From: Labrys monachus
GTDB lineage: Bacteria; Pseudomonadota; Alphaproteobacteria; Rhizobiales; Labraceae
DNA: 64,000 bases
Reading direction: 5' to 3'
NCBI RefSeq assembly: GCF_030814655.1
Contig: NZ_JAUSVK010000001.1
Coordinates: 353,043-417,042 of the forward strand
Positions 18,258 through 27,221 of the stretch are shown piece by piece. A model generated the notes under the pieces. That model did not search any database and was not told the origin of the DNA. It worked only from the letters and a program-made list of their open reading frames with translations. Within the stretch, counting starts at the first letter, position 1. Every line of letters starts with the position of its first letter. Both the position numbers and the translations under genes were made by a program.

Positions 18258-18919
18258 CGGGACGGTCCCACCGTGATCTGCGCCGGCGTCACCAGCGGCG
18301 CCTGGCCGGCGCTGTCGAGAGGATAGGCGCCGAGCACGGTGACGTCGCGTCCCACGAGCTTGTCGCGGGGCAGGGCCTGGAGGAGGGTGCGGTTGACGCG
18401 CTGGTTGAAGGCCTTGCCGAACTGGGCGTAGTCGATCTGGTTGGTGAAGGCATTGAAGGAGACGAAGTCGAGGCTGTCGCGCAAGGCCGTGCCGCGCAAA
18501 GCGGGGCCGATCTGGACCGTGAGGTCGCTCTTGCCGTCGCCGTCGATGTCGACGCCGATGGTGGCGGCCCTGGATTCGGTGTTGGCCTCGACGATGCGGC
18601 CCTCGGCCTTGACCACCAGGGTCCAGGGCGCGCTGCCCTCGGCAGGGCGGAAGCCGTATTTGCGGCCGGCCTCGTCCGGGCTGCTGCGGGCGAGGTCGCG
18701 CACCGCGGCGAAGGGACCCGCCTTGGCGGTGAGATAGGGGACGACCTTGGCGTCCCACATGTCGTCGACCATCTTGTCCGGGTTGAAGGCCGCCTCGCCC
18801 TGCGCCGAGCCGCCGCCCTTGCGGGCCGCCTCGACCTCGGCGGTCGGGACGAACCGGCAGGACGAGAGCCCGACGGCGGCCAGGACGGCACATGTCAGCA
18901 TGAGGTTGCGCATGAGCAT
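18254..18919 (-). CDS. DUF2291 lipoprotein inside a sugar ABC operon
   Basis: About 221 residues with a lipoprotein signal (MRNLMLTCAVLAAVGLSSC), so Cys would be lipidated and the protein anchored to a membrane, facing the periplasm. The body matches DUF2291, a family of unknown function often found next to ribose-type ABC importers. Visible features are a VDIDGDGKSDLTVQIGP loop and a conserved SLDFVSFNAFTNQIDYAQFGKAFN segment. The start may be ATG 18919, ATG 18913 or ATG 18937; AAAGG lies about eight bases before 18919. It is coupled to the ATPase. A role in substrate capture or importer assembly is a guess. Confidence 0.8.
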   Translation of the reverse strand: MLMRNLMLTCAVLAAVGLSSCRFVPTAEVEAARKGGGSAQGEAAFNPDKMVDDMWDAKVVPYLTAKAGPFAAVRDLARSSPDEAGRKYGFRPAEGSAPWTLVVKAEGRIVEANTESRAATIGVDIDGDGKSDLTVQIGPALRGTALRDSLDFVSFNAFTNQIDYAQFGKAFNQRVNRTLLQALPRDKLVGRDVTVLGAYPLDSAGQAPLVTPAQITVGPSR

Positions 18920-18999
18920 CCGCCCGGCCTTTCTCATTGGAAGTTCTGGTGCGGCCGCGGATTGAAGGAGCCGCGCCACGATGGGCGAAGGGCGCGGAG

Positions 19000-19157
19000 C
19001 CCCTCATCCTACCCTTCTCCCCGCAAGCGGGGAGAAGGAAACGGCAGACGTCGAGCCCCGAAAAAGCGGGCTGCGAGATGCCCGCGTCGATATTTCATCG
19101 CGACGCCGATGTCCCCTCTCCCCGCTTGCGGGGAGAGGATAGAGGAGAGGGGCAGCG
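19000..19157. repeat. Double-hairpin repeat after a binding-protein gene
   Basis: Two strong palindromes: 19013-19038 (CCTTCTCCCCGCAAGCGGGG followed by AGAAGG) and 19115-19138 (CCTCTCCCCGCTTGCGGGGA and GAGG). They fill much of the 276-base gap between the binding-protein gene and the DUF2291 gene. In binding-protein operons such structures often end or stabilise the upstream message, giving more binding protein than the rest. That role is inferred here. Confidence 0.75.
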
Positions 19158-19195
19158 CCACGTCGACTGGGGAATGCGGTGCCGCCTCACGCCCC

Positions 19196-20176
<981 letters not shown>

Positions 20177-21004
20177 TCAGGTGATGCGGCGGATGCTGTC
20201 GGCGATTTCCTGCGGCTCGAACACCCGCTTCCAGTCGTGGCGCATCAGGACAGGCTTGCCGAAGGTGATGGCCTTGTTGCAGGCATCGGAGAACACCCCG
20301 TCGACCTCGCCGAAGATGACGGCGCCGAGCACGTTCATATGGCCGAGCAGGAAGTCGCGCGCCGCCTCCTTGGGCACGCCGCGGGCGACGACCTCGTCCA
20401 TCGCCTCGCGCATCACGTCGAGAAGCGTGGCGCAGACGGTTTCCGAGAGGCCCGGCTCCAGCAGGGCCATCTGCTCGACGGTGACGCGGTGCGAGCGCAT
20501 CACCGGCGCCCAGATCACCTTGGCGATCTCCTCGCCGAGCGCATAATCGCTTTCCGGCCCCTGCATCAGGGCGCTGACGATGTGCTGCTTGGCGGCGACG
20601 CCGCCGAAATGGTCGTTCCGCGCCGCCAGCTCGGTCTCGTCGTTGAAGATCGGCGGGTGGCAGGGATGGGTGACGAAATAGGTGAGGTCGCTGCGCTCCG
20701 GCAGGTGGCCGGCGAAGGGGGCGGCGGCATCCAGCGCCACGACCATGGTGCCCGGCTTCAATGTCTCGTTGATGCCGGCGGCGACCCGGCCGATCAGCGT
20801 GTCGGGCACCGCCAGGACGACGACGTCGGCGCCTTCCAGCGCCGCATCGGGCGTCACGCAATCGAATCCGAGACCCTTTTTCAGGCGCTCCTGACCGGCG
20901 GGGCTGACTTCAACGTGGCGGACCTCAAAGCGAGACCCTCTCAGATTGCTGGCGAGACGGTAGCCCATCTTTCCGCCCGCCCCGAAGAGCGCGATGCTCG
21001 TCAT
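20177..21004 (-). CDS. apnO: ApnO-type D-apionate oxidoisomerase (phosphogluconate dehydrogenase-like)
   Basis: A 275-residue NAD(P)-dependent enzyme: Rossmann motif IALFGAGGKMGYRLA at residue 4 onward, VVVLAVPDTLIG, then the distinctive THPCHPPIFNDETE segment and an all-helical C-terminal domain (GHMNVLGAVIFGEVDGVFSDACNKA). These conserved stretches fit ApnO, which converts D-apionate to 3-oxo-isoapionate in apiose catabolism, rather than 6-phosphogluconate dehydrogenase itself. It is the first gene of the importer operon, with the GATGA-N5-TCATC operator 46 bases before its start. It uses an upstream AGGA-type site at 21010-21014. Confidence 0.82.
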   Translation of the reverse strand: MTSIALFGAGGKMGYRLASNLRGSRFEVRHVEVSPAGQERLKKGLGFDCVTPDAALEGADVVVLAVPDTLIGRVAAGINETLKPGTMVVALDAAAPFAGHLPERSDLTYFVTHPCHPPIFNDETELAARNDHFGGVAAKQHIVSALMQGPESDYALGEEIAKVIWAPVMRSHRVTVEQMALLEPGLSETVCATLLDVMREAMDEVVARGVPKEAARDFLLGHMNVLGAVIFGEVDGVFSDACNKAITFGKPVLMRHDWKRVFEPQEIADSIRRIT

Positions 21005-21049
21005 TCATATTCCTCCGATAAAGTCGGGAAAATCTAGCTGTACTGGTAT

Positions 21050-21064
21050 GATGAGTCAATCATC
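21050..21064. promoter_or_regulatory. Palindromic operator GATGA-GTCAA-TCATC
   Basis: A perfect inverted repeat identical in arms and spacing to the one at 13408-13422, within TGGTATGATGAGTCAATCATC. It lies just upstream of apnO (start 21004) and beyond the 3' end of the next ABC ATPase gene. It is the best candidate for regulating the apnO-ABC-apsD operon. Confidence 0.7.
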
Positions 21065-21115
21065 ACTTCGTCCTACTCGCGCAAATGTCGGACGAATATG
21101 CCGTGCTTTTCGGCG

Positions 21116-22621
21116 TCAGGCGTCAGGCTGGTCCTCGGCGAAGGCATGAGCGAGGATCACGTCCTCCGCCTCGCCGCAATTGGGCTGGAGATAGGTCGCG
21201 CGGCCGCGCGCCAGTACCATGATGTCGGTGGCGAGGGCCCGGATCTCCGGCAGTTCGGAGGAGGTGAAGATCACGGCCATGCCCTCGCGCGCCAGCTTCT
21301 GGATGATGCGGTAGATGTCCGCCTTGGTGCGGAGGTCGACGCCATGGGTCGGCTCGTCGAGGAGCAGGATCTTCGGCCCCGCCGCGAGGCAGCGCGCGAA
21401 GAGCGCCTTCTGCTGGTTGCCGCCGCTGAGAAGGCGGATCGGCAGGTCGAGGGTGGCGGCGACGATGCCGAGATCATCCTTCAGGCCGGCGCCCCTGGCC
21501 CGCTCGCCGCGGGCGGCGACGACGAGGGGCGCCCGCTGGCGGGCGGCGAGCGAGATGTTTTCCAGCGCCGAGCGGGAGGGGAAGATGCCCTGTGTCTTTC
21601 GCCCTTCCGGCAGATGGGCGATGCCCCGGGCCCAGGCCTGCGCGGGGCTTGCCGGCAGGCCGTCGCGGCCGAGGCAGCGCGCCTCGCCTGCCACGGCGCG
21701 GCGGGCGCCGGCGACGAGCTCGATCAGTTCGGTGCGCCCGGCGCCGACGAGGCCGAAGACGCCGAGGATCTGCCCGGCGCGCAGCTCGAAGCTCAGCGGG
21801 CCGATGCGCGCCCCGTCGGCCAGCCCGCGGACGGCGAGCAGCGGCGGCGCGGAGCGGTCGGCCTCGTGGCGGTCGAGGGCGGCGATGCCGAAGGCGCGTC
21901 CGGTCATGTCGCGGATGACCCGCTCGCGGTCGGTGGCGGCGACGGCATAGTCGGCGACCGGGCTGCCGTCGCGGAGCACGGCGATGCGGTCGCAGATGCC
22001 GAAGACCTCCTCGAGGCGGTGGCTGATGAAGACGACGGCGACGCCCTGGGCCTTGAGGTCGCGGATGACGGCAAAGAGCGCCTCGGCCTCGTGCGGCGTC
22101 AGCGATGCCGTGGGCTCGTCGAGGATGAGGAGCCGGACATTGCGGGCGAGCGCCTTGGCGATCTCGACCATCTGCTGCTCGGCGACCCGCAGCGTACCGG
22201 CGCGCCGGCGCGGATCGACGTCGCGGGCGCCGACCCGGTCCAGCAGGGCGCGGGCCCGCGTCGCCATCGCCCGCTTGTCGATCCAGCCGAGCCGGCCGGC
22301 GAGATAGTCGCCGAGGAAGAGGTTCTCCATCACGCTGAGGGCGCGGATGATCGACAGTTCCTGGCGGATATGGACGATGCCGCGTTCCAGCGCCGCCTGG
22401 GTGTTGCGCAGGACCACAGGCTGTCCCTGCCAGGACAGGGTGCCGCCATCCGGCTGCAGCGTGCCGGAGACGATGTTGACGAGCGTCGACTTGCCCGCAC
22501 CGTTCTCGCCGATCAGGGCCAGGACCTCGCCCGGCGCGATGTCGAGCGAGACGTCCCTCAGCACGGGATTGCGGGCGAAGGCCTTCGAGACGTTGCGGAC
22601 CGAAAGGAGCGGCTGCAGCAT
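21116..22621 (-). CDS. Sugar ABC transporter ATP-binding protein (RbsA-like), CoA-pathway operon
   Basis: A 501-residue tandem ATPase. Domain 1 has GENGAGKST near residue 40, LRVAEQQMVEIAKALARN and LLILDEPTASLTPHEAEALF. Domain 2 has GLVGAGRTE, LLSGGNQQKALFARCLA and LLLDEPTHGVDLRTKADIY. I chose ATG 22621 (MLQPLLSVRNVSKAF); the longer frame upstream lies in a repeat. It is the last gene of the operon that begins with the CoA-transferase. A repeat-filled gap of 101 bases separates it from the binding-protein gene. Confidence 0.9.
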   Translation of the reverse strand: MLQPLLSVRNVSKAFARNPVLRDVSLDIAPGEVLALIGENGAGKSTLVNIVSGTLQPDGGTLSWQGQPVVLRNTQAALERGIVHIRQELSIIRALSVMENLFLGDYLAGRLGWIDKRAMATRARALLDRVGARDVDPRRRAGTLRVAEQQMVEIAKALARNVRLLILDEPTASLTPHEAEALFAVIRDLKAQGVAVVFISHRLEEVFGICDRIAVLRDGSPVADYAVAATDRERVIRDMTGRAFGIAALDRHEADRSAPPLLAVRGLADGARIGPLSFELRAGQILGVFGLVGAGRTELIELVAGARRAVAGEARCLGRDGLPASPAQAWARGIAHLPEGRKTQGIFPSRSALENISLAARQRAPLVVAARGERARGAGLKDDLGIVAATLDLPIRLLSGGNQQKALFARCLAAGPKILLLDEPTHGVDLRTKADIYRIIQKLAREGMAVIFTSSELPEIRALATDIMVLARGRATYLQPNCGEAEDVILAHAFAEDQPDA

Positions 22622-22635
22622 GGGATGGGGCCTTC

Positions 22636-22717
22636 TCCCTGGAGCGCGGACATCCTGTCCGCCGTTGGAAACGCAGCGCCTGCCGGGACGGAGGAGCGGA
22701 GCGGACGTCCGCTCCGC
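22636..22717. repeat. Palindromic repeat with GGAAACGC core
   Basis: Hairpin GCGGACATCCTGTCCGC (22646-22662), core GGAAACGCAGCGCCTGCCGG, then palindrome GGAGCGGACGTCCGCTCC (22698-22715). Related elements with the same core and different flanking hairpins lie at 33841-33915, 51481-51690 and 63925-64000. It sits between the binding-protein and ATPase genes. Confidence 0.75.
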
Positions 22718-22722
22718 TTGCC

Positions 22723-23727
22723 TCACCCCTTCGCCAGCTTGCCGAGGGCCATGGGCGCGTCGATGGCGATGTCCTTGGGATAGGCCGCCTTGAAGGCGAG
22801 GATATTGTGGAGCATCGCCAGGCTGTCGAAGGATTGGCGCGCCGGCGCCTGGTCGATCAGGGCGAGGATCTCGCCGCCGGTCTTGTATTGCTGCTTCTCG
22901 GGCAGGTCGTCATAGCCGACGACACCGACCTTGCCGGTATTGCCGGTATCGCGCACCGCCTTGGCCGCCGCCTCCGAGCCGCCGGCGGTGACATAGATGA
23001 TCTGCAGGTCGGGGTTGGCGGTCATGGCGTCCTGCGCCTGGCCATAGGCGGTGGCGTCGTCGTCCTTGCATTCGAACGGACCGACGATCTTGATGTCGGG
23101 ATGGTCCTTCCTGATCATGTCGAGCGCGCCGTTCATGCGGTCGGTGTGCTGGGGCGCGCCGAGATAGCCGGTGATCACGGCGATCTTGCCCTTGCCGCCG
23201 AGCTGCTTGACGATGAAGTCGCCCGCCTTGCGGCCGGCATCATAGGCGAGCATGCCCATGCCCACCGTGCGGTTCGATTTCTGGGCGGAATCGGCGATGA
23301 AGCTGATCACCGGCACGCCGGCGGCCACCGCCTCGTTCACCTTGGCGACCGTGCCGTCGAAGATCGGGCAGACGGCGATGCCGTCATATTGCTTGCTCAG
23401 CGCGCCGTCGAGGCCGGCGACCACCGCCTCGGCGGTGAGGCCGGTGCCGAGCTGGATATAGTCGACGGTCGCGTTCAGCGGCGCCAGATAGTCCTTGGCG
23501 GCGGCGATGCCCTTGTCCGCCGCCTCCCAGAAGGACGAGCCCTGGAAGGAGAGCACGGCGAGGCGCAGCGGCGAGCCGGCCTTGCCCTTGGCCGCGATCG
23601 TCGCGCCGAAGGCCTTCGCGGCCTCGGGCAGGGCCTCGTCGGCGAAAGCGAGGCGCGGCAGCGCCGCCAGCGCGAGGCCGGCGGCGGAGGCCTGAAGGAG
23701 ATGGCGGCGGGTGATGTCGAACGGCAT
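22723..23727 (-). CDS. Sugar ABC substrate-binding protein with twin-arginine signal
   Basis: A 334-residue binding protein. The N-terminus DITRRHLLQASAAGLALAAL has the paired arginines of a Tat signal, which is unusual for this family; most members use Sec. The core LRLAVLSFQGSSFWEAADKGIAAAK and QYDGIAVCPIFDGTVAKVNEAVAAGVPVISF is RbsB-like. AAGGAGGAC right before the ATG at 23727 fixes the start; the open frame upstream is noncoding repeat. It is flanked on both sides by palindromic repeats within its operon. Confidence 0.9.
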   Translation of the reverse strand: MPFDITRRHLLQASAAGLALAALPRLAFADEALPEAAKAFGATIAAKGKAGSPLRLAVLSFQGSSFWEAADKGIAAAKDYLAPLNATVDYIQLGTGLTAEAVVAGLDGALSKQYDGIAVCPIFDGTVAKVNEAVAAGVPVISFIADSAQKSNRTVGMGMLAYDAGRKAGDFIVKQLGGKGKIAVITGYLGAPQHTDRMNGALDMIRKDHPDIKIVGPFECKDDDATAYGQAQDAMTANPDLQIIYVTAGGSEAAAKAVRDTGNTGKVGVVGYDDLPEKQQYKTGGEILALIDQAPARQSFDSLAMLHNILAFKAAYPKDIAIDAPMALGKLAKG

Positions 23728-23794
23728 GGTGTCCTCCTTGGATCGGTGATGGCGCTGCGGCTCTGCGGCCGCGTCGGGATGGTCGTCAGGGTGC

Positions 23795-23945
23795 GGCCAC
23801 CCTCCCCTGGAGGAGGGTGGCCGCGAGAGCGTCGAAGTGAGGCGACGTCTTCGCGACAATCGTCGTTCGGATCGTCACCGGCAGGCGCCTTGCCACCCCA
23901 CCCCGGCCCTGCGGGCCGACCCTCCCCCTCCAGGGGAGGGTGAAG
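23795..23945. repeat. Palindromic repeat between permease and binding-protein genes
   Basis: The first palindrome is CCACCCTCCCCTGGAGGAGG and its tail (23797-23820). The second is CCCTCCCCCTCCAGGGGAGG (23919-23939), and the ends of the element are complementary. GGCCCTGCGGGCC lies between. It separates the permease gene from the downstream binding-protein gene on the minus strand. Confidence 0.75.
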
Positions 23946-23974
23946 ATTGGAGTTGCGTGCCGCGGCGGCCGGCC

Positions 23975-24937
23975 TCAGTCCTCGTCGCGCAGGCGGTTGA
24001 TGCTGTCGGCGCCGACGGCGACGATGACGACGAGGCCGATGGTGATGGTCTGCCAATAGCCGGAGACGTTGAGCAGGACGAAGGCGTTGCGCAGCAGCCC
24101 CATCAGGCCGGCGCCGATGACGACGCCGCCGATCGAGCCGCGGCCGCCGGTCAGCGCCACGCCGCCGAGAATGACCGCCGCGATGACGTCGAGCTCGTAG
24201 CCGAGGCCGAGATTGGGGTTGGCATTGGTGAGCATGCCGCCGAGCAGCAGCCCGCCGAGCCCGGCCAGGCATCCCGAGATCAGGAACACCAGCACCCGCG
24301 TCGCCTCGACGTCGATGCCCGCGAGGCGTGCGGCGCGGGCATTGTCGCCGACCGCATAGATGTTGCGGCCGGGGCGGGTCCGGACGGCGAAGATCCATAT
24401 GACGATCGTTAGGATCACCAGCAGCCAGAACTGCACGGGCACGCCGGCGACATTGCCGTAGCCGAGCCAGGCGGCCCAATTGTCGAAGCGCTGCGGGTTG
24501 CCGTTGGTGATCAGCAGGGCGACGCCGCGGGCGACGGAGAGCGTGCCGAGCGTCGCGATGAAGGCGTTGATGCGGATGCGGGTGACCAGCAGCCCGTTGA
24601 CCAGGCCGATCAGCGCGCCCACCCCGAGGGCGCCGACGATGGCGAGGACCGACAGGCCGGTGGCGGCCGACAGCATCGCGCCGGCGACGGCGGACAGGCC
24701 GATCGCCGCGCCGACCGACAGGTCGATGCCGCCGGCGATGATCACCAGCGCCTGGCCGAGCGAGGCTATGCCGACCACCGAGACCTGGCGCGCCACGTTG
24801 GAGAGGTTGCGCGGCGTGAAGAAGAACGGGCTCGCCAGCATCAGGGCGATGAAGACGGCGACGAACATGGCGAGGACGGTCGCCTCGCGCCGGCTGCGCA
24901 GGAAGTCGATCGCTTTCGCCACGGTCATGGTTCCCAT
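23975..24937 (-). CDS. Sugar ABC transporter permease (RbsC-like), CoA-pathway operon
   Basis: A 320-residue inner-membrane permease with GGIDLSVGAAIGLSAVAGAML and GGVALTGGRGSIGGVVIGAGLMGLL, both hallmark loops. It starts six bases after the crotonase stop, so the two are one transcript. The start may be ATG 24937 or ATG 24928. The order CoA-transferase, crotonase, permease, binding protein, ATPase is unusual for a ribose-type importer. Confidence 0.9.
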   Translation of the reverse strand: MGTMTVAKAIDFLRSRREATVLAMFVAVFIALMLASPFFFTPRNLSNVARQVSVVGIASLGQALVIIAGGIDLSVGAAIGLSAVAGAMLSAATGLSVLAIVGALGVGALIGLVNGLLVTRIRINAFIATLGTLSVARGVALLITNGNPQRFDNWAAWLGYGNVAGVPVQFWLLVILTIVIWIFAVRTRPGRNIYAVGDNARAARLAGIDVEATRVLVFLISGCLAGLGGLLLGGMLTNANPNLGLGYELDVIAAVILGGVALTGGRGSIGGVVIGAGLMGLLRNAFVLLNVSGYWQTITIGLVVIVAVGADSINRLRDED

Positions 24938-24942
24938 CCCCG

Positions 24943-25713
24943 TCAGCGCCGCCGGAAGACCGGCAGGCGCTTTTCCTTGAAGGCCGCCCGTCCTTCCGTC
25001 GCGTCCTCGGTGGCGAAGCAGACGGTCTGCAGGTCGCGCTCATAGGCGATCGCCTGCTCCGTCGACATGGCATAGGCTGCCTTGAGGTTGAGCTTGGCCG
25101 TCTCGGCGGCGATCGGCGCCCGGCTGGCGATGGTCGCGGCGAGCGCGCGGGCGCGCCCGAGCAGGCCGGCGGGCGGCAGGACCTCGCTGACGAGGCCCCA
25201 GCGCAAGGCCTGCTCCGCGTCGATCGGATCGCCCGTCATGATCATCAGGGCGGCGTTGGACGGGCCGACCGAATGGGCGAGCGCGGTCGCCATGCCGCCG
25301 CCGCCGATCCAGCCGAGCTTGATCTCGGGCGCGGCGAATTGCGCGTTCTCGGAGGCGAGGCGGATGTCGCAGCTCATCGCCGTCTCCAGGCCGCCGCCGA
25401 AGGCATAGCCGTTGACGGCGGCGATCGAGGGCTTGAGCAGATGGCGGATGGCGTCGCAGTAATCCGGCCGGTTGCGGAACTTCCACGGCGTGTCGTAGCC
25501 GTCGAGGTCGCGGATGTCGGAGCCGGCGCAGAAGGCGCGTTCGCCCGCGCCGGTGACGATGACGCAGCGGATGGTGTCGGATCCGTTGCAGGCCGTCACC
25601 GCGTCCACCACCGCATCGGCCATCGCCTGGGTGACGGCGTTCAGCTTCTGCGGGCGGTTGAGGGTGATGGTGGCGACGGCGCCGTCGATGTCGAAGAGCA
25701 CGTTCTCGGTCAT
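24943..25713 (-). CDS. Enoyl-CoA hydratase/isomerase (crotonase family)
   Basis: A 256-residue crotonase. The oxyanion-hole segments are AFCAGSDIRDLD (residues around 60-72) and GYAFGGGLETAMSCDIRLAS (around 102-121), both family-typical. The Glu of the second hydratase pair is not obvious in APEIKLGWIGGGGMA, so whether it hydrates, isomerises or cleaves is open. It sits between a class III CoA-transferase and an ABC permease in one operon. It presumably acts on the CoA ester made by that transferase. Confidence 0.88.
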   Translation of the reverse strand: MTENVLFDIDGAVATITLNRPQKLNAVTQAMADAVVDAVTACNGSDTIRCVIVTGAGERAFCAGSDIRDLDGYDTPWKFRNRPDYCDAIRHLLKPSIAAVNGYAFGGGLETAMSCDIRLASENAQFAAPEIKLGWIGGGGMATALAHSVGPSNAALMIMTGDPIDAEQALRWGLVSEVLPPAGLLGRARALAATIASRAPIAAETAKLNLKAAYAMSTEQAIAYERDLQTVCFATEDATEGRAAFKEKRLPVFRRR

Positions 25714-25732
25714 GGTCGCGTCTCAGGCTAGA

Positions 25733-25832
25733 GCGTCTTTGTGTTTTGCCGAAGTCGGCAAAACACAAAGACGCGTCGAAAAACAAAGAGTTAGAGCAAA
25801 GCGCCGTCTCTGCCAGAACGCGCTTTGCTCTA
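25733..25832. terminator. Two perfect hairpins between CoA-transferase and crotonase genes
   Basis: Hairpin 1 has 20-base perfect arms at 25733-25752 and 25755-25774 with only two bases between them (GCGTCTTTGTGTTTTGCCGA and its complement). Hairpin 2 has 13-base perfect arms at 25792-25804 and 25820-25832 (TAGAGCAAAGCGC); its right arm includes the CoA-transferase stop codon. Elements starting TAGAGC are common in Rhizobiales. They may reduce read-through into the crotonase gene. Confidence 0.7.
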
Positions 25833-27053
25833 GGGACCGGCGGGCGCCGCATCGGGGGTCTCGAACACCGCGCCCCTGGAGAGCAGCGCATCGATCGCCG
25901 CCTCGTCATAGCCGGCTTCGCGCAGCACCTGGCGGGTATGCTCGCCGACGAGGGGCGCCCCGCGCGCCACCGTCGACGGCGTCTTGGAGAATTTGATCGG
26001 GAAGCCCGGCGTCGTCACCCGCCCCTCGGTCGGATGGTCATAGGTGACGAAGGTGCCGTTATGGGCGATCTGCGGATCGCCGACGAGATCCTGGTAGCCA
26101 TAGACCGGGCCGCACCAGATGTCGGCGGCGCGCAGGCGCTGCAGCCAGTCGGCCGTGCTGCGCGTCACCAGGCGTTCGCGCGTCCTGGCGAAGATCTCGT
26201 CGCGCCGGCTCCAGGCGTCGACCTCGTCGTCCATGGCCAGGAAGGACGGCTCGCCGATCACCTCGCCGAACTTCCGCAGCGGCGGGAAGGCGATGATGAT
26301 AGTGCCGTCGGCGGTGGCGAAGGCGCCGTAGGGCGCGCGGATATAGACATGGGCATGCGGCTCGGCCGAGCGCGTCTGCGGCTTGCCGGCGACGGTGAAC
26401 ACCGACAATTCCTGCATCTGCAGCGTGGTGATGGCGTCGAGCATGTTGACCTGCACGAGCTGGCCCTCGCCGGTGCGCTCGCGGTGGAGGAGGGCGGCCA
26501 GCGCGCCCTCGAAGGCGGTGTAGGCGGTCACGGCGTCGACGAGATATTGCCCGGCCGGCGTCGGCGGCTCGCCGGCGCGCCCGGCCGAGAGCATGGCGCC
26601 GGAAAGCCCCTGCAGGACGAGATCCTGGCCCGGCCAGTCGAGATAGGGGCCGCTCTCGCCATAGCCCGACATCGAGACATAGACGAGGCGGGGATTGAGG
26701 GCCGACAGCGTCTCGTAGTCGATGCCGAGCCGCTTGGCTACGCCCGGCCGGTAGTTTTGCAGGAAGACGTCGGCGCTGCGGACGAGGTCGAGCAGCACCG
26801 CCTTGCCCTCGGGCGATTTCAGGTCGACGGCCAGCGAGCGCTTGTTGCGGTTGAGCGACAGGAAGGAGACGTTGACCTTGTTGCCCTTGGCGCCGCCGGC
26901 GGCGACGTGGCGCTGCCACTCGCCGGTGACGGGCTCGATCTTGACGACGTCGGCGCCGAGATCGCCGAGGCGCTGGGCCGCGAAGGGCCCGGCCATCGCG
27001 ATCGAGCAGTCGAGCACGCGATAGCCTTTGAGGATGCCGGCGGATGCGGTCAA
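25830..27053 (-). CDS. Class III (CaiB/BaiF) CoA-transferase
   Basis: A 407-residue family III CoA-transferase. Motifs include GYRVLDCSIAMAGPFAAQRLGDLGADVVKIEP, NRNKRSLAVDLKSPEGKAVL and SGYGESGPY. The catalytic Asp is expected in the GQDLVLQGLSGAM / AGQYLVDAVTAYTA region. It moves CoA between carboxylic acids. The start is TTG at 27053, supported by GGAG six bases upstream. It is the first gene of an operon that continues into a crotonase and a ribose-type ABC importer, and the tandem LacI operators lie 23-46 bases before its start. Confidence 0.9.
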   Translation of the reverse strand: MTASAGILKGYRVLDCSIAMAGPFAAQRLGDLGADVVKIEPVTGEWQRHVAAGGAKGNKVNVSFLSLNRNKRSLAVDLKSPEGKAVLLDLVRSADVFLQNYRPGVAKRLGIDYETLSALNPRLVYVSMSGYGESGPYLDWPGQDLVLQGLSGAMLSAGRAGEPPTPAGQYLVDAVTAYTAFEGALAALLHRERTGEGQLVQVNMLDAITTLQMQELSVFTVAGKPQTRSAEPHAHVYIRAPYGAFATADGTIIIAFPPLRKFGEVIGEPSFLAMDDEVDAWSRRDEIFARTRERLVTRSTADWLQRLRAADIWCGPVYGYQDLVGDPQIAHNGTFVTYDHPTEGRVTTPGFPIKFSKTPSTVARGAPLVGEHTRQVLREAGYDEAAIDALLSRGAVFETPDAAPAGP

Positions 27054-27075
27054 GGGAAGCTCCGGGAGGTCTTGC

Positions 27076-27099
27076 GTTATCGCTAACGTTAGCGCTAAC
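27076..27099. promoter_or_regulatory. Tandem LacI-type operators
   Basis: GTTATCGCTAAC (27076-27087) is followed directly by GTTAGCGCTAAC (27088-27099), a perfect 12-base palindrome. The junction also makes CGCTAACGTTAGCG (27081-27094). A central CG-containing palindrome is the classic LacI-family pattern. The sites lie between the divergent CoA-transferase and LacI genes, so they probably control both. Confidence 0.85.
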
Positions 27100-27221
27100 T
27101 CACGTCGGCCGGTTTCGCAAGCAAAATTGCGGGCGCCCGGCGTGCTTGCCGGACATCGCCGGCGCGTGCATAGCTGCGCCGGGCCGGTTCCGACCGGTCC
27201 CGGCTATTCGGGGGGCCTCTC

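Noticed and set aside
16677..19007. Longer start for the RbsA-like ATPase (776 codons)
   Set aside because: The extra 250 codons overlap the DUF2291 gene in another frame; ATG 18257 with an ATGA overlap and normal family length is far better.
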